A stretch of DNA of 49,902 nt, taken from a virus. The translations under genes and the position numbers were made by a program. Numbering within the stretch: position 1 is the first letter of the stretch; every line of letters starts with the position of its first letter. Of this stretch, positions 26,791 to 34,614 are shown piece after piece. A model generated the notes under the pieces. It was not told the origin of the DNA. It did no database searches and saw only the letters and a program-made list of their open reading frames with translations. The stretch is taken from positions 1 to 49,902 of the IMG/VR virus record IMGVR_UViG_3300048027_000408; one strand, given 5' to 3'.

Positions 26791-27633
26791 ATGAAGATTG
26801 GAGTAGTTGGTAATGGTTTCGTGGGTCATGCAATGACATTGCTTAGACCACACGTAGAAGTATTAGTATGGGATGTAGTTCCCGAAAAGAGAGATCCTAA
26901 AACATTGGATATTGAAACATTTGTAGAGGAGTCCGAAATTATTTTCGTTGCAGTTCCAACACCTATGAATAAAGATGGAAGTGCAAATCTTGATATTGTT
27001 CGTTCAGTATGCGAAGAAATACAAGAAATAGATGATAGCAAATATATCGTGTTACGTTCTACGGTTCCACCTGGAACAAGTGAAGAACTTGATGTTAATT
27101 TTATGCCGGAATTTCTTACCGAGAAAAATTGGGAAGACGATTTTAAGAATTGTGATCAATGGATACTTGGTTCTACTGATCCGTTTTTATATGAAAAAAT
27201 GAAACGTATGTTTGAGTTGGCTTACAACGGAGGAACAGGTTCGGTTGTCAACAAGCAAGTAATTCAATGCAAACCAAGTGAAGCAGAAATGATAAAGTAT
27301 TTAAAGAATGTGTTTCTTAGTGTTAAGGTTGGATTCTTCAACGAACTTGAAAGCATTTGTTCAGAACTTGATATTGATTACGAAAATGTTCGTTGCATTG
27401 CAACACAGGATACAAGAATTGGAACAGGTCATACCAAAGTTCCTGGACACGATGGTAAACGTGGATTCGGAGGAACTTGTTTTCCGAAAGACACAAACGC
27501 ATTAGCAAACTTTGCAAAAGATAACGGAATTGAATCTCCTATTTTAGATGCGGTTATTAAAAGAAACGAAGAAATAGATCGTCCTGAGCAAGACTGGAAA
27601 TCAGATAAAGGTCGTGCAGTAGCAGAGGACTAA
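26791..27633 (+). CDS. Short UDP-glucose/GDP-mannose dehydrogenase
   Basis: 280 residues from the ATG at 26791 (GGAG upstream; a TTG 9 bases earlier is possible). The N-terminal Rossmann domain starts MKIGVVGNGFVGHAMTLL; VAVPTPM and STVPPGT are family motifs. The central region has SEAEMIKYLKNVFLSVKVGF and the catalytic Cys in GFGGTCFPKDTNAL (about residue 226). The family is usually 390-450 residues; the C-terminal UDP-binding domain is missing here. It should oxidise a nucleotide hexose to the uronate, though substrate binding without that domain is uncertain. First gene of a sugar-nucleotide cassette. Confidence 0.9.
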   Translation: MKIGVVGNGFVGHAMTLLRPHVEVLVWDVVPEKRDPKTLDIETFVEESEIIFVAVPTPMNKDGSANLDIVRSVCEEIQEIDDSKYIVLRSTVPPGTSEELDVNFMPEFLTEKNWEDDFKNCDQWILGSTDPFLYEKMKRMFELAYNGGTGSVVNKQVIQCKPSEAEMIKYLKNVFLSVKVGFFNELESICSELDIDYENVRCIATQDTRIGTGHTKVPGHDGKRGFGGTCFPKDTNALANFAKDNGIESPILDAVIKRNEEIDRPEQDWKSDKGRAVAED

Positions 27634-27634
27634 A

Positions 27635-28588
27635 ATGAAGTATTACGATTTCTTTAACGGAGATGCAGATGGAATTATTAGCCTACATCAATATCGTTTA
27701 CAATTTCCACAACAAAGTGAAGTTTTCACAGGAGTCAAACGAGATGTAAAACTTCTACGACACGCAGTTGATATTAAAAACTCAACTCTTACTGTTTTTG
27801 ATATTTCATTGTTGTCTAATAAAGACTATATAGGTGAGGTACTAAATAACAACAATCGTGTAACTTGGTTTGATCACCACGAACCGGGTGAAATTGATCT
27901 CGGTGAAAACTTTTCAATAAAGGTAGACGCAGACCCAAATTGTTGCACAAACATTTTAGTTGATAAATATGTAGATGGATTACACAGACCGTGGACTATA
28001 TGTGGAGCATACGGAGATAATTTACACGAACAAGCAGAAAAACTTAATCCTAAGTTCAGTGAAACGATAATGTCGGAACTTAAAGAAATTGGTGAAACAT
28101 TAAACTATAATGGATATGGAAACGAATTATCAGATTTGACCGTTGATCCAAAAGAAGTGTATCTTGATTTGCATCAATATGTATCTCCATTTCAATACAG
28201 AAAAAAATCGGAAATCTACAACAAGATTCACACACAGATGATTTCGGATAAATCAGAACTAAGTTCTTCCGAAATTTTACATGATACCAACACAGGTAAA
28301 GTGATATTACTTCCTAACACCAAAGCATCAGTTCGTTATTCAGGTATATATAGCAACCAGCAAACAACCGATGATTCAGATAAAGCATTTGCTATATTAA
28401 CATCAATAGACAAAGAAAACTATCGTGTAAGCATTCGTTCACCAAAAACAAATCCATACGGAGCAAGCAAACTTGCATTGCAGTTTCCAACCGGAGGAGG
28501 AAGAGAAAAAGCAGCTGGTGTTAATGAATTACCAAAGTCGGAGTTGAATAACTTTATTGAAAAGTTTGAAGGAGTTTATGGAAAATGA
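27635..28588 (+). CDS. DHH-family phosphoesterase
   Basis: 317 residues. Motifs: NGDADGI (residues 8-14), VFDISLL, the name-giving FDHHEPG (near residue 79), and a C-terminal DHHA1-type GGGREKAAGV (about 287-296). DHH/DHHA1 enzymes include RecJ exonucleases, oligoribonucleases (NrnA) and cyclic-dinucleotide phosphodiesterases. The length fits a NrnA/cyclic-nucleotide type rather than RecJ. It starts one base after the dehydrogenase and overlaps the next small frame, so it is translated with the sugar genes even though its chemistry is different. Nanorna recycling or turnover of a host signalling dinucleotide are both possible. Confidence 0.88.
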   Translation: MKYYDFFNGDADGIISLHQYRLQFPQQSEVFTGVKRDVKLLRHAVDIKNSTLTVFDISLLSNKDYIGEVLNNNNRVTWFDHHEPGEIDLGENFSIKVDADPNCCTNILVDKYVDGLHRPWTICGAYGDNLHEQAEKLNPKFSETIMSELKEIGETLNYNGYGNELSDLTVDPKEVYLDLHQYVSPFQYRKKSEIYNKIHTQMISDKSELSSSEILHDTNTGKVILLPNTKASVRYSGIYSNQQTTDDSDKAFAILTSIDKENYRVSIRSPKTNPYGASKLALQFPTGGGREKAAGVNELPKSELNNFIEKFEGVYGK

Positions 28589-28713
28589 AAATTAACTTTA
28601 CTAAAATTATTAAAAATAGTACAATAATTTTACCGAATAAATTAAAAATTATTAAACAAAATAAAAACAACAATCAAATATCTGCACAAGATTTAGCAGA
28701 TAGGTGGGGATAA
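28585..28713 (+). CDS. 42-residue basic peptide
   Basis: The ATG overlaps the stop of the DHH gene (ATGA), giving coupled translation. The peptide begins MKINFTKIIKNSTIILPNKL, is rich in Lys, Ile and Asn and ends AQDLADRWG. It fills the only gap in this tightly packed operon. No family is recognisable at this size. It may be a real small gene or a leader-like spacer that keeps ribosomes moving to the cupin gene 5 bases downstream. Confidence 0.5.
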   Translation: MKINFTKIIKNSTIILPNKLKIIKQNKNNNQISAQDLADRWG

Positions 28714-28718
28714 AAATT

Positions 28719-29090
28719 ATGAGCAAAACAGACGAAAGCATTAGACCTTGGGGAAATTATGAAATACTTTTAGATGCAGATTATTGCAAAGTTAAACGCA
28801 TCTTTGTGAAACCAGGACAAAGACTTAGTTACCAGTATCACCACAAACGACAAGAAGCATGGACAGTTGTTAGTGGTGTTGCGAGAATAACCTTGGATGA
28901 TGTCACGGAAGATTACAAACCAGGTGAAACCGTGTTGATTCCACTTGGAGCAAAACATAGAATGGCAAACCCAAGTGATTCAGAGGATATGATTTTGGTG
29001 GAAGTTCAAACTGGAACTTATTTTGGTGAAGATGACATTGTTAGAGTTCAAGATGATTATGATCGTCCAGAAAAACACAAATCGGAGTAA
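28719..29090 (+). CDS. Cupin, mannose-6-phosphate isomerase type II
   Basis: 123 residues from the ATG at 28719 (AGGTGGGG upstream). The sequence RPWGNYEILLDADYCKVKRI, GQRLSYQYHHKRQEAWTVVS and GETVLIPLGAKHRMANPSD matches the C-terminal cupin domain of ManC/type II phosphomannose isomerases (PF01050). Metal-binding His/Glu are in YHHKRQE and the late KHRM. It would interconvert mannose-6-phosphate and fructose-6-phosphate or epimerise a related sugar. Lies between the DHH phosphoesterase and the cytidylyltransferase. Confidence 0.92.
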   Translation: MSKTDESIRPWGNYEILLDADYCKVKRIFVKPGQRLSYQYHHKRQEAWTVVSGVARITLDDVTEDYKPGETVLIPLGAKHRMANPSDSEDMILVEVQTGTYFGEDDIVRVQDDYDRPEKHKSE

Positions 29091-29094
29091 CACT

Positions 29095-29502
29095 ATGAAA
29101 ACAGTAGCAGTCAGTGGATACTTTGATCCTATTCATGTAGGACATTTAGAATATTTAGAAATGGCAAAGAAACTTGGTGATCGTCTTGTTGTAATCGTAA
29201 ACAACAATCATCAGTGTATTCTTAAAAAAGGCAAACCATTTATGGACGAAGCAGACCGTGTTAAAATCGTAGATGCACTTGGTATCGTAGATGAAGTTTT
29301 TCTCAGCATTGATCAAGACAAAAGTGTGTGTGCGTCTTTGGATGCAATCAAACCAGACATTTTTGCAAACGGAGGGGATAGAAGTGTGGGTGAAGTACCA
29401 GAAAGTATGGTTTGCAAGAAACATGAAATAGAAATGATTGATGGTCTTGGAGACAAAATTAGAAGTTCATCTGACCTGACTGGGTTAAAAGAAAAGAAGT
29501 AG
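29095..29502 (+). CDS. Cytidylyltransferase-like protein
   Basis: 135 residues from the ATG at 29095 (CGGAG upstream); longer readings lack a ribosome-binding site. Motifs of the nucleotidyltransferase HIGH superfamily: VSGYFDPIHVGHLEYL (HxGH) and the C-terminal IRSSS (ISSSxxR-like), with DEVFLSID and FANGGDR between. The size fits TagD/glycerol-3-phosphate cytidylyltransferase or the RfaE C-terminal domain. It would activate a sugar or polyol phosphate with CTP or ATP. A GDPD enzyme elsewhere in the window could release glycerol-3-phosphate, but that link is speculative. Confidence 0.9.
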   Translation: MKTVAVSGYFDPIHVGHLEYLEMAKKLGDRLVVIVNNNHQCILKKGKPFMDEADRVKIVDALGIVDEVFLSIDQDKSVCASLDAIKPDIFANGGDRSVGEVPESMVCKKHEIEMIDGLGDKIRSSSDLTGLKEKK

Positions 29503-29508
29503 TTCCTA

Positions 29509-29517
29509 TCTATTTAT
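29509..29517 (+). promoter_or_regulatory. Late-box variant TCTATTTAT
   Basis: One mismatch from TATATTTAT, 4 bases before the ATG at 29522. Confidence 0.35.
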
Positions 29518-29521
29518 TTAT

Positions 29522-30427
29522 ATGAATAAAGTCTTAATAACAGGTGGTGCGGGTTTTATTGGAACTGCACTTATACGCAAACTTATACGGAAATATAAGA
29601 ACATTCAGATTGTCAGTATTGACAATTATAGTAGTGGTTTTGAAAGTAATCATATAAAAAGCAAAAAAGTAACTTATCTTAATAAGGATACTCAGACTTT
29701 GATTCCAAAAGAAATTGATGTAAACAATACCAAGATGGATATTGCAGATGCCTTCGAACCAGATGTTGTTTTCCACTTCGGTGAGTTCTCACGGATCGTA
29801 ACGAGTTTTGATGGATTTGATAATTGTTGGGACTATAATATGCAAGGAACTAAAATGGTTCTTGATTATTGTGTAGCAAAAAAGGCAAAGTTAATTTATA
29901 GTGCAAGTTCAAGTAAATTTGGAAATGATGGCAAAGACGAAAATCTTTCTCCATATGCGTGGATGAAAGCAAAAATGGTTGAACTTATTAAAAACTACTC
30001 GGACTGGTTTGATTTAAAATATGAAATAACATACTTTTACAATGCGTACGGTCCAGGACAAGTAAGAACAGGAGATTACGCAACCGTTATAGGAATATTT
30101 GAAGAGCAGTATTCCAAAGGAGAACCACTTACAGTTGTAGAACCAGGTAAACAATCAAGAGATTTTACCCATGTTGATGATATTGTGGGTGGTGTAATGT
30201 TAGCAGCTGTCAAAGGTCGACAATGTGAGTATCCACTTGGAACAGGAATTCCACACAAAATAATTGATGTTGCTAAGATGTTCAATCATAAACATATTAT
30301 GATACCAGAAAGACGTGGAGAAAGGTTCTATGGAAAAGCAATTCCCTCGTTGACTTATCAACATCTAGGTTGGAACGCAAAAATTAAACTAGAAGATTAT
30401 ATCAAAAAAATAGTTGACGCCAAATAA
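29522..30427 (+). CDS. NAD-dependent epimerase/dehydratase (SDR)
   Basis: 301 residues. The N-terminal nucleotide-binding motif VLITGGAGFIGTALIRKL is the extended-SDR TGxxGxxG pattern. VVFHFGEFSRI and the Ser of SASSSKFGND follow. The usual YxxxK is seen as YAWMKAK (near residues 149-155), and the C-terminal half has RDFTHVDDIVGGVM. This fits UDP-glucose 4-epimerase or dTDP/GDP-sugar dehydratase types. The last gene of the sugar-nucleotide cassette, 19 bases after the cytidylyltransferase. Confidence 0.92.
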   Translation: MNKVLITGGAGFIGTALIRKLIRKYKNIQIVSIDNYSSGFESNHIKSKKVTYLNKDTQTLIPKEIDVNNTKMDIADAFEPDVVFHFGEFSRIVTSFDGFDNCWDYNMQGTKMVLDYCVAKKAKLIYSASSSKFGNDGKDENLSPYAWMKAKMVELIKNYSDWFDLKYEITYFYNAYGPGQVRTGDYATVIGIFEEQYSKGEPLTVVEPGKQSRDFTHVDDIVGGVMLAAVKGRQCEYPLGTGIPHKIIDVAKMFNHKHIMIPERRGERFYGKAIPSLTYQHLGWNAKIKLEDYIKKIVDAK

Positions 30428-30442
30428 ATTTGTTTATATAAT
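30414..30442 (+). promoter_or_regulatory. Sigma70-type promoter, leaderless
   Basis: TTGACG (30414-30419), 17-base spacer, perfect TATAAT (30437-30442), then only 6 bases to the ATG at 30449. The -35 lies inside the end of the epimerase gene. The clearest case of a promoter predicted to start transcription on the start codon. Confidence 0.7.
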
Positions 30443-30448
30443 ATATAG

Positions 30449-31735
30449 ATGAATTTTAGAAATGTTGAACTTGAATATCCTAAGCCGTTTCACAACGGAA
30501 AGAAGTGGGTCTATGAGGATAGTCCAATTTACGACAACCTATTAAATTGCTTTTGGGAAACACAACATCCAGAAGACTCGTATAAAGATTCACCTAGATT
30601 GCGTGATCCGTTTAGAAAAATAAATAATATGACGAATCAGAAACTTCTTGGTCATAAAGAAGATACATACGAAAAAGTTGATTGGGTGGAAGATAAAAAT
30701 GGAATTATTCGTGCTTGTATTTTATATTTTGATATTCCAAAAATGCACTCCAAGAAAAAGAAGATCGTAAGTTTTACGGGTCGTGAAATTACTTTAAGTT
30801 CAAATGATGCTTATATTCAAGAAGTTGCTTGTTATCCTGGTTACGAAGAATGGTTAGGTAAACTAATTGAAAAGCACGAAGCAAAAGGAAACTTCTTTGA
30901 AGAAGGAGTTACAATCATTGAATGTGATATGCAACTCAAAAGAATTCGTGAACTTCTTGCGTCTATTGGTTATACACGGAAAGATAATCTTATCAGCAGT
31001 TTCGCAGATATGTATGGATTTTGGTTTAAAGGTGGTGAACACTCACAAATAGATCCTGCACAAGAAATTGCATTACAAAGATTAGCAATGCCAGGTGTTC
31101 CCAATCCTAAGAAAATAATGGAACAATTAAATAAAGTAAGTTCCGAGTTTTCAAATCATTATTCAAATTACAATAAAAGTGATTCGTGGTCAGGAGTAAC
31201 AGTATCTGGTTACGGAGGTGAGTGGGATTTCATTATTAAACCAAGTGAAATGAACAACAAGTGGAAAAAGAATAATCCAGAAAAAATAAAATGGAAAGTA
31301 GAAGATACTCCACTTCGTGCAAAACTACCAGCAGTAGAAGAATATTTAAAACTTCTTCCTTATGAATTTGAAAGAATCAGAATTCTTAAACTTGCTGGTG
31401 GTGAAGGGGAGTTACAACGTCACACAGATCGTCAAGACAAAGAAGCAGGTATTTCGGATAATCAATGGGCAAGAGTTCACTTTCCAATTCAAACCAATCC
31501 AAAAGTACAATTCACACTTTGGAACACAGATGGAACAAAAACGGTTGACAAAATGAAAGAAGGAGAATTGTGGTATCTTGATATGAGGAAACCACATACT
31601 GCATTCAATGGTGGGTCGCAAGATCGTTATCACCTGGTTGTTGATTTAAAAGCAAATCAAAACTTTAGAGATTGGTTAGTTGAAAGTAGTACATTGTATC
31701 CACCCACCAAAGATGTCGACGATTATATTGAATGA
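30449..31735 (+). CDS. 2-oxoglutarate hydroxylase-like two-domain protein
   Basis: 428 residues. The C-terminal ~170 residues resemble the Asp/Asn beta-hydroxylase family (PF05118): LKLAGGEGELQRHTDRQD (HxD, about residue 325), RVHFPIQTNP, VQFTLWN, GELWYLDMRKPHTAFNGG (distal His near 382) and DRYHLVVDL. This gives the HxD...H iron triad plus an Arg for 2-oxoglutarate. The N-terminal ~220 residues may be a degenerate GNAT-like fold (QEVACYPGYEEWLGKLIEKH, LASIGYTRKDN), which is weak. It opens an operon with a YunG-like, a PLP-like and a methyltransferase gene. The target, protein or nucleotide, is unknown. Confidence 0.8.
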   Translation: MNFRNVELEYPKPFHNGKKWVYEDSPIYDNLLNCFWETQHPEDSYKDSPRLRDPFRKINNMTNQKLLGHKEDTYEKVDWVEDKNGIIRACILYFDIPKMHSKKKKIVSFTGREITLSSNDAYIQEVACYPGYEEWLGKLIEKHEAKGNFFEEGVTIIECDMQLKRIRELLASIGYTRKDNLISSFADMYGFWFKGGEHSQIDPAQEIALQRLAMPGVPNPKKIMEQLNKVSSEFSNHYSNYNKSDSWSGVTVSGYGGEWDFIIKPSEMNNKWKKNNPEKIKWKVEDTPLRAKLPAVEEYLKLLPYEFERIRILKLAGGEGELQRHTDRQDKEAGISDNQWARVHFPIQTNPKVQFTLWNTDGTKTVDKMKEGELWYLDMRKPHTAFNGGSQDRYHLVVDLKANQNFRDWLVESSTLYPPTKDVDDYIE

Positions 31736-32202
31736 AAATTTCAGAAGAACGACTGCAAACTATGTATGAGTTAGCAGGTGTCAATAAACAAACTTTACAC
31801 GATGCACTTCGTGTTATGGGAAAAGAGCATCTAAAAACAAAGTTAATGAAAGAAGGATGGACACACGACAATCCAACTAAAAACTATTGTTATGTAATTG
31901 CAGAATTTGTTTATTATTATTTATCACCAAGAGGGTCTAAACCATATAAGTTACCTGGCATACCCGGAGACGATGGATTGCATAGGTTTATTATGTGGCC
32001 AGATTATTCTGTTGTTGATTTGGCAGTTGATCAATTTCCCAATTTTGAAGATGTGGATTATACAAAAGCAAAAAAATGCTATTTTATGGTGAATACATTC
32101 GGAGTACCTGGACCATCAAAACGAACGAGAATTTTAGCAGAACTCATGGGATATGAGTTATCAGAAGAACGAGCAATTAAAGTAAATACAAAATCATGGT
32201 AA
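31732..32202 (+). CDS. YunG-like protein
   Basis: 156 residues. The pattern NYCYVIAEFVYYYLSPRGSK, then LHRFIMWPDYSVVDLAVDQF, then VDYTKAKKCYFM and PSKRTRILAELMG is like the YunG family (a Cys near the N-terminus, a His, and an Asp of DLTADQF type), which suggests a papain/transglutaminase-like arrangement. No catalytic role is proven for the family. The ATG overlaps the stop of the hydroxylase gene by 4 bases, and its stop overlaps the next ATG (TAATG), so the three proteins are made together. Confidence 0.72.
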   Translation: MKISEERLQTMYELAGVNKQTLHDALRVMGKEHLKTKLMKEGWTHDNPTKNYCYVIAEFVYYYLSPRGSKPYKLPGIPGDDGLHRFIMWPDYSVVDLAVDQFPNFEDVDYTKAKKCYFMVNTFGVPGPSKRTRILAELMGYELSEERAIKVNTKSW

Positions 32203-33023
32203 TGTTATCAAAATTTATAGAATCAGTATACGAAGACAACACAGGTAATATGTGGAGTGAAGATCAATTGTTAGATTTGGTTAAAGATTGGGAAGACCCA
32301 AATCCAAAACCTATTATTATGAACTACGAAGGAGTCGATGTAGTTAGAGATGATCTACTAAACCACGGAAGTAAAATTCGTTTCGTAGATAAACTCATTC
32401 GTGAGACTTCCGCAAAAGAAATTGTATTTGGATGTTGCCCTGCAACGGGTTACGCACAAATATCTTTACCGGCAGTTGCACAGAAATACAACAAAAAAGT
32501 TGTATTGTTTATGGCAAAACGCAATCCAGAAAACTATCATGAATATCAAAAAAGAGGAATGGACTTGGGTGCTATATACGAGTGGGTGAGTATGGGAATG
32601 TTATCAGTTACTAAATCAAGAGCAAAAAAATATGTAGCAGAAGATCCAGAAAATAGAATGGAATTTCCAATCGGATTAGAACACCCAACGGTTGTAGCAA
32701 GTATTATTAAAGTTGCAAGAAATGCTTTATCCGAAAACCCACCAAGTGAAATTTGGAGTGTTGGATCAAGTGGAACGATTAGTCGTGGTTTACAACTTGC
32801 TTTTCCTGAGATACCTGTTAATGTAGTATCTGTTGGACATAAAATGAATGAAAGAGAAATAGGACGAGCAAAATATTACAGATCGGAATATCAGTTTGAT
32901 AAGGCAATAAAAGAAAATGAAATGCCACCATTTCCATCTGCCCCAACATATGATGCCAAAGCATGGAAGTTTGTAAAAGAATATGCAAAAGAAGGTGCTT
33001 TGTTTTGGAATGTAGGTGCATAA
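32202..33023 (+). CDS. PLP-dependent enzyme-like protein, fold type II
   Basis: 273 residues from the ATG in TAATG; an ATG two codons earlier is possible. GVDVVRDDLLNHGSKIRFVD matches the DDLL-GGNK-R segment of 1-aminocyclopropane-1-carboxylate deaminase/D-cysteine desulfhydrase enzymes, with Lys about residue 57 as the cofactor Lys. GCCPATGYAQIS and VGSSGTISRGL (a phosphate-binding Ser/Gly/Thr loop) fit the tryptophan-synthase-beta fold. The length is shorter than the usual 320-340. A desulfhydrase, deaminase or amine-transfer reaction is possible. Such enzymes also act in phage base hypermodification, but that link is inferred. Confidence 0.7.
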   Translation: MLSKFIESVYEDNTGNMWSEDQLLDLVKDWEDPNPKPIIMNYEGVDVVRDDLLNHGSKIRFVDKLIRETSAKEIVFGCCPATGYAQISLPAVAQKYNKKVVLFMAKRNPENYHEYQKRGMDLGAIYEWVSMGMLSVTKSRAKKYVAEDPENRMEFPIGLEHPTVVASIIKVARNALSENPPSEIWSVGSSGTISRGLQLAFPEIPVNVVSVGHKMNEREIGRAKYYRSEYQFDKAIKENEMPPFPSAPTYDAKAWKFVKEYAKEGALFWNVGA

Positions 33024-33024
33024 T

Positions 33025-34614
33025 ATGAAAAAATATTTCTACGAAAAAAACAATTTAGCAGAATGTAAAGTCAATATAACATTCCACGAACTGCTACAAA
33101 AGAACGGTGCGGAGTTGGAACTGTGGATTGATGAACTTAGAAATTATATTGTAGAAACATGGGACACCGAAGGTCTTCCACCAAGAACAGGTAAAAACGA
33201 AAAAGACATCATAGCAAATTTAAATAAGTTATCAGGATACAATGTATATAAGTTTCAACACACAGACGAAATGGATGGAACAAATACCATCGTCAAAAAT
33301 TTTAACAAGTTCGCAACCGTAGTTGATCAGTTTTTTCCAACAATGCTTAAAACTAAAATAGGTTCAAGTAAGCATACGTCTTGGAGTGTTTATGATTGCT
33401 TTGCTAATCCAGAGAAACGAGAAAGTTTTCATACTTGTATGAGACGAACGGTACGAAGAGATTCGTTTTATGCTCACGGGCGAACAATCAAGAAAAATGA
33501 TTATGACGTTCCGTGTCCAACTGAAAACGCAGAAGAGTGGGTTCGTAATTTCGTCAAAGAGAAACACCTGCACCCACACAACGACTTTTGGATTATTGAG
33601 TTGTTTACCGAAAAGAAGTTTGATTCATACGAAGAAAGTAGTTTGATGCTTACTGCAAAGCAAATTAGAAAACTGCACAAAGAAGGTTTACTTGAAATAA
33701 ACAACATTAGAAATTTAGAAAGAACTGCTAACTTTGGTGATGATATAGAAAATATAAATGATGTAATTATAGAAGACGAAAAAGAAGTAGAGTTTCGTTT
33801 CAGTCTTCGTTACTACGACAAGAACTCAAGAATATTTCCATCAGCAATGGAAGCATTCAAGTTGGGGTTGAGTCAACCAGCAGTAAACTTTCCTCCGTTG
33901 ACTGCAAAGTATATATACCAGAAGTATACAGACCACATTCAAGATAAAAGTAATCTTCATATATATGATCCAAGTGCAGGCTGGGGTGGTCGCATTCTTG
34001 GTGCTATGTCAGTACACGATAGGCAAATTCATTATATAGGAACTGATCCAAACACAGACAATTATATTGATGAACTTGGAAAAAGTCGTTATGAATATCT
34101 TGCCGATTTCTTTAATGACAAAACAAACGGAGGTAATCCGTTCTTCGGTCATCGTAACACTTATGATGTTTATCAGAATGGAAGTGAAGAAATTCACAAG
34201 AATCCAAGTTTTCAAAAATACAAAGGCAAACTTGATTTAGTTTTTACAAGTCCACCATATTTTAATCGTGAACAATATTCAGCAGATGAATCTCAGAGTT
34301 TCAAAAAGTTTCCAGAGTATGAAGATTGGAGAGACAACTTTCTTCGTCCTACTTTGAAGACGGCTGCCGAGTATTTGAAGAACGATAGATATCTACTTTG
34401 GAATATCGCAGACATCGCAGACGGAGACGGATTTATGCCATTAGAAAAAGATAGTCGTGATATTCTTGCGGAATACGGACTTGAGTATGTTGAAACTCTT
34501 AAAATGCTTATGACAACAATGCGTGGTGTTAAAGCAGAAACGGTTAAGAATTGTTGCAAGATAAACGGAGAGTTGCAAAAGTATGAACCTATCTTTGTGT
34601 TTTACAAGAAGTAA
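33025..34614 (+). CDS. DNA methyltransferase with large N-terminal domain
   Basis: 529 residues from the ATG one base after the previous stop. The C-terminal half is a SAM-dependent methyltransferase: motif I IYDPSAGWGGRILGA (near residue 314), YIGTDPN, and motif IV FTSPPYFNREQYS (near 407), the SPPY type used for N4-cytosine or N6-adenine, or by enzymes acting on base-like substrates. The N-terminal ~290 residues contain FHTCMRRTVRRDSFYAHGR and have no family I recognise. The catalytic core resembles that of the methyltransferase at 42667. It ends against a convergent gene with no terminator. Confidence 0.85.
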   Translation: MKKYFYEKNNLAECKVNITFHELLQKNGAELELWIDELRNYIVETWDTEGLPPRTGKNEKDIIANLNKLSGYNVYKFQHTDEMDGTNTIVKNFNKFATVVDQFFPTMLKTKIGSSKHTSWSVYDCFANPEKRESFHTCMRRTVRRDSFYAHGRTIKKNDYDVPCPTENAEEWVRNFVKEKHLHPHNDFWIIELFTEKKFDSYEESSLMLTAKQIRKLHKEGLLEINNIRNLERTANFGDDIENINDVIIEDEKEVEFRFSLRYYDKNSRIFPSAMEAFKLGLSQPAVNFPPLTAKYIYQKYTDHIQDKSNLHIYDPSAGWGGRILGAMSVHDRQIHYIGTDPNTDNYIDELGKSRYEYLADFFNDKTNGGNPFFGHRNTYDVYQNGSEEIHKNPSFQKYKGKLDLVFTSPPYFNREQYSADESQSFKKFPEYEDWRDNFLRPTLKTAAEYLKNDRYLLWNIADIADGDGFMPLEKDSRDILAEYGLEYVETLKMLMTTMRGVKAETVKNCCKINGELQKYEPIFVFYKK

